From positions 1 to 33,945 of the forward strand of contig NZ_JACHVA010000111.1 of assembly GCF_014230055.1 (NCBI RefSeq): a stretch of DNA of 33,945 nucleotides, in the 5' to 3' direction. Numbering within the stretch: position 1 is the first letter of the stretch; each line of letters starts with the position of its first letter. This document shows, piece by piece, positions 1 to 8,863 of the stretch. The position numbers and the translations under genes were made by a program. This stretch comes from Puniceicoccus vermicola (lineage in GTDB: Bacteria; Verrucomicrobiota; Verrucomicrobiia; Opitutales; Puniceicoccaceae). The notes under the pieces were generated by a model. It saw nothing but the letters and a program-made list of their open reading frames with translations, searched no databases and was not told the origin of the DNA.

Positions 1-752
1 AAAAAATTAACAACCTATATCGCACTGAGGTAGGAAGCCACCGAGGGCGTCCGGTTGGAAACCTTGACGCTACGCTCAATGGGATTTGGTGGATATTGTG
101 CACGGGCTCGATTTGGAATCAGTTGCCTGAACGTTATGGAAAATGGAACAGTGTTTGGCGGTGTTTTCGCCGCTGGTGTGGTTCAGGCATGTGGGGATGG
201 ATTCTGCAGAATCTTACGGAACAGCACTCTGACTACGAAATCGCCTTGATGCTGGACGGCTCCCATATCAAGGCTCATCAGGACGCTTCCCGGAGTCCCT
301 TAGATTCTGAACAACAAAAACTTGGAAAAACCAAAGGTGGCAGAAATACAAAACTCTCTGCTGTGGTAAATCTTGCCGGAAGAGCCGTTTCCCTTGTCTT
401 GGTTCCCGGCAATGAACACGACAGTGTCAGTGCCATCGAAACCCTTCCCAAGAACTTGAAAGCCAAGTTCGTTCTCGCCGACAAGGCCTATGATGCCAAC
501 CGCATCAGAAGTCATATTGAATCGGCGGGAGGGTTCTGCGTCATCCCTCCTAAAGCGAATCGAAAAGAGACGATCTCTTACGACAAGGAAATCGGTAGGC
601 TTCGAAGAATCGTCGAAAACTTCTTCTGCAGAATAAAATCATACAGAAGAGTCGCTACACGATACGAGCAACTCCCCAAAACCTTCCTCGGATTCGTAAC
701 TCTCTCTGCAATAGTAGATTGGATTAAATTTGAATTTGTCCACGCGGCCTAG
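1..752 (+). CDS. IS5 family (IS427-like group) transposase, 5' end outside window
   Basis: DDE transposase that would catalyse cut-and-paste movement of its insertion sequence. The frame is open from base 3 with no stop, so the gene starts left of the window; no frameshift is needed to read it. The early segment RGRP ... LNGIWWIL ... LPERYGKWNSV is the usual IS5 N-terminal helical region. The catalytic triad is visible: Asp in MLDGSHIKAH, Asp in ADKAYDAN, and Glu in RRIVENFF, followed six residues later by Lys, which is the R(3)E(6)K part of the IS signature. The Tyr normally seven residues before that Glu is Gly here, a possible mild defect. The stop is TAG at 750-752. Compared with usual IS5 proteins only some 20-30 N-terminal residues seem to be missing. 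Family assignment is firm; whether it is active cannot be judged without the left terminus. Confidence 0.9.
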   Translation, partial: KINNLYRTEVGSHRGRPVGNLDATLNGIWWILCTGSIWNQLPERYGKWNSVWRCFRRWCGSGMWGWILQNLTEQHSDYEIALMLDGSHIKAHQDASRSPLDSEQQKLGKTKGGRNTKLSAVVNLAGRAVSLVLVPGNEHDSVSAIETLPKNLKAKFVLADKAYDANRIRSHIESAGGFCVIPPKANRKETISYDKEIGRLRRIVENFFCRIKSYRRVATRYEQLPKTFLGFVTLSAIVDWIKFEFVHAA

Positions 753-807
753 AAGCCCTGCAAATCTGGAAAGAGTCTAACCAGTTAGTGTAAGCCGAGA
801 TACAGTT

Positions 808-843
808 AAACGGGGCGTATCGAAACATCGATACGCCCCGTTT
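808..843. terminator. Perfect 16-bp hairpin downstream of the transposase
   Basis: The arms aaacggggcgtatcga and tcgatacgccccgttt are exact complements around a 4-base loop (aaca). The GC-rich core flanked by A and T runs would act as an intrinsic terminator in either direction. It lies about 55 bases after the transposase stop and just before the promoter region of the next gene, so it would insulate that gene from transposase read-through. Alternatively it is a genomic inverted repeat next to the IS end. Confidence 0.7.
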
Positions 844-880
844 GATTTACTGTTAAAGTATATTATCTACTTACAGTCAA

Positions 881-915
881 TTGACCCTGATTGAAAGTAT
901 CACTTTTATTGTGAT
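881..915 (+). promoter_or_regulatory. Candidate promoter with an inverted repeat over the -10 box
   Basis: TTGACC at 881-886, a 17-base spacer and TTTTAT at 904-909 resemble a sigma-70 promoter (the -10 matches 4 of 6). The arms atcac (899-903) and gtgat (911-915) form a short palindrome centred on the -10, as a repressor site would. The cassette A gene starts about 50 bases downstream. Pattern evidence only. Confidence 0.35.
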
Positions 916-965
916 CGGCTATAAGCCCCCCTATTTTAACCATTTCCTACAAGCCGAGCCAAGCT

Positions 966-3900
966 ATGTCTGAGATTAAACGCCCCCTTTCGACACATTC
1001 TAAATCACGGAATACCGCTGGCTTTGCATTGGTCATCTCCCTGTCTTTGATGGCGTTCATCCTCCTTCTCTTGCTGACTCTGACAACTATGACCAAAGTG
1101 GAGCAACAAAGTAGTTCCACTTTATCCCGCACATTATCTGCCAAACAAAATGCCCTATTGGGCTTACATATTGCGCTCGGCGAACTGCAACAATCCGCTG
1201 GCGCCGACGCCGTCGCGACGGGGCCGATATCGGTTGATTCGACATTAAGCCCACACGCTGATAAGCGATACTGGACCGCTGTTTGGGCAAATGCAGGCTC
1301 CTATGATAGCAGCCGCAATCTGACCAGCTATTCACCATCTTTACAGAAAATCTTAGTATCAGGCGATGATCAGAGTCTCATCTCGGACATTGCCAACTCG
1401 GCCACTCCCGATTGGCCGATTCTAGTAGGGAGCGACACAGTGAATGATCCAAGCGATCGAGTCAGTGCCCCGCCAGTCACGATCGAGAGCAACACGAATG
1501 ATCAGGGCGTCTACGCTTACTGGATAAGTGACGAAGCTTCAAAGGCACGCATTGATTTATACGACGACCTCGCAACTACGCGTCCGAACGATCCACGGCG
1601 CATGCTCGTCATGCCGAGGACGGGAACTCAGTTGATGCGTGAAGATACGAGCACGGACAGTCAAGTGATTGGGACCAGATTTCCATCTGATGAGCTGACG
1701 TTGAGCAAATTTCTATCGATTGACCAGATCGACCTGAGCCCGAGCCTGAAAGATAGCTTTCGCAAAGCACATTTCCACAACCTTAGTCTGCATAGTCGAG
1801 GTGTGCTCAGCGACCAGCGGCGAGGCGGACTTCGTCAGGATCTAACCTGGATGCTGAAGAACAATGCCTTGCCCACTGGCTACCTCTACCAGGAACCGGT
1901 AGCGCTGTTAAATCGGACCTCGGTGCCTGGTCCCGCATGGAGCTTGCTTCAGGATTTTTATGATGCGTCCACCGCCCTTGAAACAACTGGCGCACTTCAA
2001 CCCACAACGATGATGAGGCAAATCGGCAACTCTGCCGGTCATCGTAATGCCATCAATCCGATTCTGACACAGCTGAAGCTCTATTTTAACTTCTCATTCA
2101 GTGATCCGGATCCGGGCACCGATGGCGGGAATTTACGAATGCATATGTTCCCCTTAGTCGTTCTCTACAACCCATACAATGCGCCTCTGGCAGCTGCGGA
2201 CTATCAATTTAATTTTCAGCAACACAACTCATTGGCGTCGACTGAGCTTCTGGTAAATGTGGAGACATCCAGTGGCCCCATGTCCTTTGGCGGCTATAAA
2301 TTCAAAGATGGTAATAATGCTCTCTTTGACCCGAAGCCTCACAACGGCAGCAATGACTTCAGCGGAATGATATTCTTCAATGCCAGAAATCTAAGCTTCG
2401 CACCGGGTGAGGTCAAAGTCCTGACACTGGCCGACAACGGTGAATATCTCGGAAACGTCAATACATCCTTAGTCAATGCGCTAGAACCGAGACAATATAA
2501 CGGCAATGAACTCGTCGAAGATTTCAACGACTTCAAAAGTGCCTACCTTGAATTTCAGGATACTTTACCGGATGGCACCACGCCCAATTTCTACGAATTC
2601 CAACTAGTCAATTCAGGCTACTTACGCTTCAAAATGCGACTGATTGAAACGACTGGTGAAAGTTACTTCAATAATTACGACGGCATTGGCTATAGTGCGG
2701 GCACAAACCCGACCTCTGCCCTGGCCGAACAGGGAGAAAATCTGGTCATTTTCCCAAAGGCCGGCTTTAGCTACAAGGTGGACGTCGATTCGATCCGATA
2801 TCTTGCGAATTATAATCTTAGAGGTTCTTACGTGGTGCAAACAGGATACGATACGGACCCCAATATTCCGCCACGACTCTTTCGTGGTGCTTACGGATTG
2901 GGTGACTTTACGACTGACCACGTCGCGAATACAGGCAGCGCCTACTTTGGCATTGACCATACCAGTGCGGCACAAAATCGAGTCACACTTTTTGAGATCC
3001 CGGATGATCCGAATGATTTCATTTCCATCGGGCAATTTCAACACATCGACTTAAGCGTCCGTCCAATGAATCAATCAAGTGGCTATGACCAGACAGACCC
3101 AAATGCGCCGAGTTATACTTTGGGTAATTCGAACGGTAATCCCAGTGTTCTCAGAACGCAGACTTACTACAATGATTCGACCCAGTTCTGGTATAGTTTT
3201 AAAACAGCATTCGATACCGCTTATCGTGCCAATGAAGCTATCTGGGATGGTTACTTTCTTTCCACACTGGATCTCAACACCAACGAATCCAATCTAAATC
3301 CGGGCAACCACCGTTTTGAATTATTGCCTCCAATCGATCAGATCCCGACCACCCCCTACGGGGCCGCGGAAAACATGCTCATACTCGGTGCTTTTAATGT
3401 GAATTCAAACTCCGTCGAGGCCTGGAGAGCGCTATTAGGAGGCTTACAGGAATATACCCTGACCAAGATCGACAATAGCCAACAAAGCGATCTGGATTAT
3501 CTTTTCGCACGACTGACGAAGCCGTATGGGGACGCGATTAATGACGACGATATCACCGACCCATCCAACAGTCATGTTTGGAATGGAGTTCGGGAATTGA
3601 CCGAATCCGACATCATCGCACTCGCGGATGCGATCGTTGACGAAGTCGAAGCGCGCGGTCCCTTTCTTTCGCTCGCAGACTTTATCAACCGGGATTTAGT
3701 CGCAACTGGCGGACCCAATGAAGCGCATGCAGTCGCCGGAGCCCTCCAATCGGCCATCAATACCGTTAACTTGAACGCCAATCTGAACGGCCCCGCCATC
3801 ACACTCCCTCCCGAAAGCAGCAATTATCCCGAACCCACCTTTTACTATGGGAATATATACGACAGCGCTCCAGCCAATATCACTCAAGCTGACTTATTAA

Positions 3901-4136
3901 CACCGATCGCCCCCATTCTGTCCGCTCGCTCGGATACCTTCGTCATTCGCTCCTACGGCAAAGCAGTCAATCCACTGAACGAGGAATCCAATAGTCAAGC
4001 CTGGCTAGAAGCGGTCGTGCAACGTTGTCCCGATAAAGTCGACCCGTCGGAGTCGATCGAAACAGCTGCAGTCAGCACCAATTTCGGACGACAGTTTCGC
4101 ATACTCAGCTTACAATGGATTGACCCCCAAATTTAA
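966..4136 (+). CDS. Verru_Chthon cassette protein A-type pilin-like protein
   Basis: A 1056-aa exported protein. The N-terminus has about 18 polar, basic residues and then a hydrophobic helix beginning GFALVISLSLMAF (roughly residues 19-41), followed by VEQQSS and LSAKQNALLGLHIALGELQ. That pattern, including the 'LGELQ' segment, is characteristic of the Verru_Chthon cassette A family of Verrucomicrobia. The helix resembles type IV pilin/GspK-like prepilins, but the Glu five residues after the Gly is absent (GFALV-I), as in GspK/PilX minor pseudopilins. The remainder is a large, beta-rich, Asn/Asp/Ser-rich passenger with a late segment (about residues 875-905, GVRELTESDIIALADAIVDE...GPFLSLADFINR) like the helix-hairpin-helix end of GspK. 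The gene ends 8 bases before the next gene, suggesting an operon. The usual B, C and D partners are not in the window. Family assignment is good; the biological role of the family is unknown. Confidence 0.8.
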   Translation: MSEIKRPLSTHSKSRNTAGFALVISLSLMAFILLLLLTLTTMTKVEQQSSSTLSRTLSAKQNALLGLHIALGELQQSAGADAVATGPISVDSTLSPHADKRYWTAVWANAGSYDSSRNLTSYSPSLQKILVSGDDQSLISDIANSATPDWPILVGSDTVNDPSDRVSAPPVTIESNTNDQGVYAYWISDEASKARIDLYDDLATTRPNDPRRMLVMPRTGTQLMREDTSTDSQVIGTRFPSDELTLSKFLSIDQIDLSPSLKDSFRKAHFHNLSLHSRGVLSDQRRGGLRQDLTWMLKNNALPTGYLYQEPVALLNRTSVPGPAWSLLQDFYDASTALETTGALQPTTMMRQIGNSAGHRNAINPILTQLKLYFNFSFSDPDPGTDGGNLRMHMFPLVVLYNPYNAPLAAADYQFNFQQHNSLASTELLVNVETSSGPMSFGGYKFKDGNNALFDPKPHNGSNDFSGMIFFNARNLSFAPGEVKVLTLADNGEYLGNVNTSLVNALEPRQYNGNELVEDFNDFKSAYLEFQDTLPDGTTPNFYEFQLVNSGYLRFKMRLIETTGESYFNNYDGIGYSAGTNPTSALAEQGENLVIFPKAGFSYKVDVDSIRYLANYNLRGSYVVQTGYDTDPNIPPRLFRGAYGLGDFTTDHVANTGSAYFGIDHTSAAQNRVTLFEIPDDPNDFISIGQFQHIDLSVRPMNQSSGYDQTDPNAPSYTLGNSNGNPSVLRTQTYYNDSTQFWYSFKTAFDTAYRANEAIWDGYFLSTLDLNTNESNLNPGNHRFELLPPIDQIPTTPYGAAENMLILGAFNVNSNSVEAWRALLGGLQEYTLTKIDNSQQSDLDYLFARLTKPYGDAINDDDITDPSNSHVWNGVRELTESDIIALADAIVDEVEARGPFLSLADFINRDLVATGGPNEAHAVAGALQSAINTVNLNANLNGPAITLPPESSNYPEPTFYYGNIYDSAPANITQADLLTPIAPILSARSDTFVIRSYGKAVNPLNEESNSQAWLEAVVQRCPDKVDPSESIETAAVSTNFGRQFRILSLQWIDPQI

Positions 4137-4144
4137 AGCATCGC

Positions 4145-4855
4145 ATGTTTCAATCAATTAAAACAATCCCCTGCTGCTTACTCGTCAGCTTAATTCTCAA
4201 TATTGGTCATGCTCAAGACGTCAGTCCGGAGAGCATCTTTCAATTATCATGGCGTGGTATTAGTGTCGGAAAAACAATCGATGATTTATATATAGGAAAC
4301 CCCGAAAGCGGATTTCAGCGAGTTTACATTCCCAATGGCGCCTTCTCGGCCGAATACAGTTACCGGGGAACGGCTCCCATGTATTTCTACAGACTCTCAG
4401 AAGTCTCCGGTCGGCAGGTTCACACTCCAGTGGGTGCACTACCGATCAACAGCAACTTAAAAGGCGCTGCGCTCTTCATCAATCCAGACTCGTCAAATAA
4501 GAAAGTTACAGTGAACGCGATCCCCATCGATTGGGATAAACTAGTCAACGGTCAGACTCGATTAGTCAACCTAACTTCAGAAACGGTAGCAGGTTTTCTG
4601 GGTGGGACCCGCTTTGCGCTAGACCCGATGCAAACGGAAATCATCCCCTTTGATGCCGCAAGCAGCGGCGTAATCAAAGTGACAATTCAACTGGCCGTTC
4701 GTGAAGAAACCGGCTGGCAACCCAAACTCAACAGCACTTTCGGAGTGACAGATGATATGTGCGTCAACCTGCTGATTACGCAAAAAACGAATGGAAGCAT
4801 CGAGATGATCCCTCTACGGGAAAGAAAGCAGCCGCCTCAAGACGTCCAGAACTGA
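4145..4855 (+). CDS. Exported hypothetical protein next to cassette protein A
   Basis: A 236-aa protein with a clear signal peptide: short basic N-region, the hydrophobic stretch CCLLVSLILNIGHA and predicted cleavage near GHA-QD (about residue 23-24). The mature part looks all-beta, with alternating patterns such as FQLSWRGISVG, RVYIPNGAFSAEYSYRG and VIKVTIQLAVREE, and no Cys pair or catalytic motif I recognise. It starts 8 bases after the cassette A stop in the same orientation, so the two are probably co-transcribed and may work together at the cell envelope. It converges with the sulfatase gene, 24 bases away, with no obvious terminator between them. I do not recognise the family. Confidence 0.75.
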   Translation: MFQSIKTIPCCLLVSLILNIGHAQDVSPESIFQLSWRGISVGKTIDDLYIGNPESGFQRVYIPNGAFSAEYSYRGTAPMYFYRLSEVSGRQVHTPVGALPINSNLKGAALFINPDSSNKKVTVNAIPIDWDKLVNGQTRLVNLTSETVAGFLGGTRFALDPMQTEIIPFDAASSGVIKVTIQLAVREETGWQPKLNSTFGVTDDMCVNLLITQKTNGSIEMIPLRERKQPPQDVQN

Positions 4856-4879
4856 GGCATCAATCGTTCTCGGTTCAAT

Positions 4880-6346
4880 CTATGCGTTTCGCAGATGTTG
4901 TAGGATCGGTGAAACAGGTCGACCCGGCAGAAGCGCTCCATCGGCACTGACAAACCCCTCTTCCCGATGTCGAAGTGTATCCACCATCCGCTGTCTCCAT
5001 ACAGCGAGTCTTTCAACCGCCAGCGGGCTTGCATTCAAAGAGAGATCCTTCACTTCATTCGGGTCGTCTGAGAGATCAAACAACTGCTCACGACCGGTCC
5101 CACTGTGCCAAACATATTTTTCGCGCCCATCCGTCAACCACTGCAGCGAATAGCCAAAGAGTGTATGCTCACCGTGCAAGTATGGTCGTAGGGACGCTTG
5201 AGACTTGCCGACCACATGATTCAAAAAGCTGCGGCCATCAATCTGATCCGGCGCGGGCAAACCCGCGCAGTCCAGTAAAGTCGGGAGAAAATCCATCATT
5301 TCAACGACCGTTTCACAAACACTGCCTTTGGGATATTCGACCGACTGAGGCGGTTTCACAATTAAAGGCACCCGAGCCGATGCTTCGTAAGGATAGCCTT
5401 TGCGGTAGAGATGGTGATCCCCTAACATCTCGCCATGGTCCGAGGTAAAGACGATCCATGTATTCTCCGCCAGATCATACTCCTGAAGAATTTCAAGGAA
5501 ACGATTAATCTGATGATCGATATGAGTCAGATGTCCGTAATAGCCTGCGCGGGCACGTTGCAGGATATCAGGGCGATATTTTGCCCGGAAAGCTTCGGGA
5601 CTGTGAGACTGGTCGTATGGCTCATATAGATCCACCCAATCACCGACAACCGGATCAGGCATCGGAGCTTGTAGATACTGGTCCAAGGCCCATCCAGGGG
5701 GGTCATAAGGCGGATGTGGTCGATGGTAAGACATGTAGAGGAAGAAAGGACGGGATGTGTCGCGCGTATCCAAAAAATCGAGGCTACGCGAAGTTACCCA
5801 ATTCGTCGGATGCAAGTATTCCTCCATCGGCCATGGTCGGGCGACGATTGAATTACAATTCACTCCATGCTCGAAATAATCGGCATTCGCCCGTCCAGTC
5901 TCTTCTCGCAACCATGCCAGGTAGTCATCGTTTTCAATTGGCTGACCATGGCGTTTACGCGCGAAATGCAAATAGCCATCATGTAGTTCAACCGACTCGA
6001 ACCCCAACTGGTTACGTTCAGGAAAGGTGTGTAATTTGCCAATCGCCTTGGTCTGATAGCCACACTTCGTGAATTCACCCGGTAGCGTGATGGGATAATT
6101 CCACGGCACACCATCCTGATAGCTGACACGGCCATGATGTTCCGGTGTCAGCCCGGTCATCAGGGATGCCCTTGAAGGCACACAGGTCGGACAGGAAGCA
6201 TAGGCATGTGAAAAGAGCACACCCTGCAGCGCAAGCAGATCCAGTGTAGGTGTATGCACAACGGGATGTCCTTCAATCGAAAGACAATCAGCGCGCCACT
6301 GATCGACGTGAATAAAGACGATATTGGGAGATGATGGTTTTGTCAT
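4880..6346 (-). CDS. S1-type sulfatase (formylglycine-dependent)
   Basis: A 488-aa hydrolase of sulfate esters, most likely on a polysaccharide-derived sugar. The sulfatase signature CVPSR-A-SLMTG is present with Cys55 as the residue to be converted to formylglycine. The N-terminal metal-binding segment is NIVFIHVDQWRADCL (Asp15, with Gln16 where many family members have a second Asp), and the second metal site is SDHGEMLGDH. Length is normal for the family. There is no signal peptide: the protein begins MTKPSSPNIVF and enters the first beta-strand at once, which suggests cytoplasmic action or a non-canonical route. The ATG at 6346 overlaps the TGA of the upstream propeller enzyme gene (ATGA), so the two are translationally coupled. 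The substrate cannot be read from sequence. Confidence 0.93.
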   Translation of the reverse strand: MTKPSSPNIVFIHVDQWRADCLSIEGHPVVHTPTLDLLALQGVLFSHAYASCPTCVPSRASLMTGLTPEHHGRVSYQDGVPWNYPITLPGEFTKCGYQTKAIGKLHTFPERNQLGFESVELHDGYLHFARKRHGQPIENDDYLAWLREETGRANADYFEHGVNCNSIVARPWPMEEYLHPTNWVTSRSLDFLDTRDTSRPFFLYMSYHRPHPPYDPPGWALDQYLQAPMPDPVVGDWVDLYEPYDQSHSPEAFRAKYRPDILQRARAGYYGHLTHIDHQINRFLEILQEYDLAENTWIVFTSDHGEMLGDHHLYRKGYPYEASARVPLIVKPPQSVEYPKGSVCETVVEMMDFLPTLLDCAGLPAPDQIDGRSFLNHVVGKSQASLRPYLHGEHTLFGYSLQWLTDGREKYVWHSGTGREQLFDLSDDPNEVKDLSLNASPLAVERLAVWRQRMVDTLRHREEGFVSADGALLPGRPVSPILQHLRNA

Positions 6347-7578
6347 TTTACGACCGATTCTAAGTCATTGAATAATTGTCCTTCAGCATTAAAAGCACGA
6401 ATGTAATTAAGTAGTTCATCCAAATTCACGTTCGCCACTCCAGCAAAGGTATCTGCCGCACCATAGCTCATGATTAGCTGACCATTGCGGACAATTCCAC
6501 CGCAGGTAAACAGGCAGGGAGTCGCAAATTTCCCGGCCAACTCCCAATCTTGAGAAGCATACATCATGCGGGTTGGGCAGCGATGCTTCACACGCATCCA
6601 ATCGTCCTTACAGGACTCAAGGATCATAAATGATTGGGTGTAACCAATACGCGCATCTTGCTTGCCATGATACGGCAGTAACCACTCTCCGTCGCCAATC
6701 GGAATGGGGGTCCAACTCGCACCAATACGATCGCCTTCCCAATCAAAAATAGGCTCTGCCAAAAGTCGGTGTTCCGCTTTATCAGTCCCCAGATCCTCTA
6801 AGCAGCCTGCTGAAGCCATAAAAATAGAAGGTGCAATCTGATCATAGGCATCCCCATATAACTCCGGTTGCTTTGGACGATGTAAACTGAGATATCGATG
6901 CCGATCACCAATCTGCACCAATTCGGGGAAGATGACCACATCCCGGTTATCACCTCGCTCGGGATCTGTAATCGCGGCGACATAGCGACTTGCGGCCGCA
7001 TAATCCTTTTGGATCCAGGCATCTCGATCAATCTCATACAAGACACTCACCGTTAAGTTTTCAGAGGCTGCCCGCCCAAGCCCATGACGACCGGATACAG
7101 CCCATTCAGGAGCACATTGAACCGGATCGTCTTTAATCCAATAAGCTCCCGGTGCAAAGAGACGACTGGCCGTGACCAGGTAGCATTTCCCTTCCAGCCA
7201 AAAGAGACGTGGGTCTTCAATGCACCCGTTTGAGTAATTGACCACAGGCGCTCCTGCACGACTTTGGCAAAACATGTCGGCTTCTTCGGTTGCAAGCGCT
7301 GGAGCGAGAAATGGTTGCGAAAAATCTGCCTGCCAGCTTTGACCTCCGTCTTCACTGTATGCAGAACCGAGCTGAATCGGATACGATGAAACTCCCTCCC
7401 TCTCTGCTTCTGGTCCACCGGCGCCACAAGCGCGGAAGAGCATAAAGATTTCAGAGCGCCCCGGCAACTCAACGATGGATGGGTTCAATACCATTGTGTC
7501 TGCCCAAGGCACATCCATTTGTGGTCCGAGAATCGCCTCTTTAGAATAAGAAAATACAGGTAATCGGGGATGACTCAT
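6343..7578 (-). CDS. GH130-like five-bladed beta-propeller glycosidase/phosphorylase
   Basis: A 411-aa protein of the five-bladed propeller superfamily (GH43/GH62/GH117/GH130 clan-type folds). Typical blade segments are visible: WADTMVLNPSIVELPG, IFMLFRACG, LGSAYSEDGGQSW and, centrally, CIEDPRLFWLEGKCYLV, where the EDPR element carries the usual acidic residue. No signal peptide is seen, so cytoplasmic action on imported sugars is inferred. The open frame extends 27 codons further to a GTG at 7659, but the extension (MQECLYLYYYSLAPVV) is not family-like; ATG 7578 (MSHPRLPVF) is preferred. The stop overlaps the sulfatase start, forming a two-gene operon. It is transcribed away from the 7759 glycosidase. 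GH130 would mean mannoside or related phosphorolysis, but the exact family is not certain. Confidence 0.75.
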   Translation of the reverse strand: MSHPRLPVFSYSKEAILGPQMDVPWADTMVLNPSIVELPGRSEIFMLFRACGAGGPEAEREGVSSYPIQLGSAYSEDGGQSWQADFSQPFLAPALATEEADMFCQSRAGAPVVNYSNGCIEDPRLFWLEGKCYLVTASRLFAPGAYWIKDDPVQCAPEWAVSGRHGLGRAASENLTVSVLYEIDRDAWIQKDYAAASRYVAAITDPERGDNRDVVIFPELVQIGDRHRYLSLHRPKQPELYGDAYDQIAPSIFMASAGCLEDLGTDKAEHRLLAEPIFDWEGDRIGASWTPIPIGDGEWLLPYHGKQDARIGYTQSFMILESCKDDWMRVKHRCPTRMMYASQDWELAGKFATPCLFTCGGIVRNGQLIMSYGAADTFAGVANVNLDELLNYIRAFNAEGQLFNDLESVVK

Positions 7579-7758
7579 AGAGGACAGATAATTGTAGAAG
7601 GGATTCCCCGGGACAACAGGCGCCAAACTATAATAGTAAAGGTAAAGGCATTCCTGCACCCGACAGAAGCGGTCAACTGAGTTACTTTACTGATACACCT
7701 CCCTGAAAGTGGACAACCCTACCACGTCTTTCATCTCATAGTATTTGATACCTGTCCT
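7579..7758. promoter_or_regulatory. Divergent promoter region of two propeller-enzyme genes
   Basis: About 180 bases separate the divergent starts. The octamer CTGATACA lies at 7690-7697 and is shared with two sites upstream of the LacI-type regulator gene; a weaker TTGATACC lies near 7746. Both starts are preceded by CTGTCCT and followed by ATGAG(T/C)CA, so the two leaders resemble each other although they face opposite ways. No strong Shine-Dalgarno sequence is seen at either start. A regulator-bound divergent promoter is inferred. Confidence 0.5.
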
Positions 7759-8847
7759 ATGAGCCAATTAAGTCCACATACCTCGACTGTAGTCACAGCC
7801 CCCTCATCTCTTTTTTCTGACATGAAACCGGCCCCGATCAACGGAGGCCTACGTGATAAAGATTATTGGATTTGGTGCCCGACGGTATTGTCGGATAATT
7901 CCGGCACCTACCATATGTTTGCCAGCCGCTGGCCACATGGTTGCTCATTTAGCCCCCACTGGCTGACAAATTCAGAGGTGATCCATGCAACATCAACCAC
8001 ACCGGAGGGGCCTTATCAGTTTGAGCAAGTTATCCTGCCACCACGTGGTAACCAATTTTGGGATGGTTGCATGACACACAATCCTACGGTTCGACGCGCA
8101 AAGGATGGAACCTGGCTTTTGTTTTACACCGGAACTTGCTACGAGGGTGAACGTCCTACAGTGGCGAAACCAGCGCAAAACCAGGACCCAGGGTGTATAT
8201 CCAATGAGAAGACACACGACACAAGGATCATACAGGCTCGGAAAAACCAGCGAATCGGCTTGGCAACTGCGCCGTGTCCATACGGCCCATGGACACGGAG
8301 CGAGGTGCCGATTGTGTCACCTCGCCCTGGGCGGTGGGATGCGTTTATGGCGACAAACCCGGCCCCTTGTCTAATGCCGGATGACAGCGTGCTGTTGATC
8401 TATAAATCGGCAAAAGACCAGCTGGGTCGCTTACACCTTGGTGCCTTGCGCGCCGATCACTACACAGGCCCTTATTACCGAGTATCGGAGGAGCCGATAC
8501 TCGAATTCGATAATGGAGGACACATTGAAGACCCATTTATCTGGCGCGAGGATGGCCGCTTCCGTATGTTGATCAAAGATATGACAGGCTCCATAAGCGG
8601 CTGCGAAAGAGGCGGAATTGAAGGTGAATCCGAAGATGGAATCACTTGGCAACTGACCAGACGTGGCTACAACCGAGAGATTCAATGGTCTGACGGATCA
8701 AAAACCCTGCAAAACTTTGTCGAGCGCCCCAGTCTCATACTAGACACTCAGGGCAAGCCCAGTCACTTTTGTGCAGCCACAGCGATTGGTTCGGATCTGG
8801 TGCAAGGCATTACTGAATCGTGGAACATGGTCATTCCACTCGGCTAA
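7759..8847 (+). CDS. GH43/GH117-like beta-propeller glycosidase
   Basis: A 362-aa protein with the repeating blade pattern of five-bladed propeller glycosidases: KDYWIWCPTVLSDNSGTYHMFASRW, FWDGCMTHNPTVRRAKDGTWLLFYTG, RWDAFMATNPAPCLMPDDSVLLIYK and GGHIEDPFIWREDGRFRMLIKD. The H-IEDP element is the typical acidic centre of GH43/GH117-type enzymes. No signal peptide is present. Size and motif spacing would fit a GH117-like 3,6-anhydro-galactosidase, but other families of the superfamily fit as well. It is transcribed divergently from the GH130-like gene and converges with the LacI-type regulator gene, 16 bases away. Likely role (inference): removing terminal sugars from oligosaccharides inside the cell. 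Confidence 0.75.
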   Translation: MSQLSPHTSTVVTAPSSLFSDMKPAPINGGLRDKDYWIWCPTVLSDNSGTYHMFASRWPHGCSFSPHWLTNSEVIHATSTTPEGPYQFEQVILPPRGNQFWDGCMTHNPTVRRAKDGTWLLFYTGTCYEGERPTVAKPAQNQDPGCISNEKTHDTRIIQARKNQRIGLATAPCPYGPWTRSEVPIVSPRPGRWDAFMATNPAPCLMPDDSVLLIYKSAKDQLGRLHLGALRADHYTGPYYRVSEEPILEFDNGGHIEDPFIWREDGRFRMLIKDMTGSISGCERGGIEGESEDGITWQLTRRGYNREIQWSDGSKTLQNFVERPSLILDTQGKPSHFCAATAIGSDLVQGITESWNMVIPLG

Positions 8848-8863
8848 TCAATACTGAGAGGGC

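Noticed and set aside
55-249. A 64-codon frame that could be a first transposase ORF of a frameshifting IS5 element
   Set aside because: The IS5-like N-terminal residues are read in the same frame as the rest of the transposase, open from base 3, so no separate ORF or frameshift is needed.
2622-3054. Open frames of about 140 codons on both strands within the cassette A gene
   Set aside because: Shadows of the 1056-aa gene with no recognisable domains.
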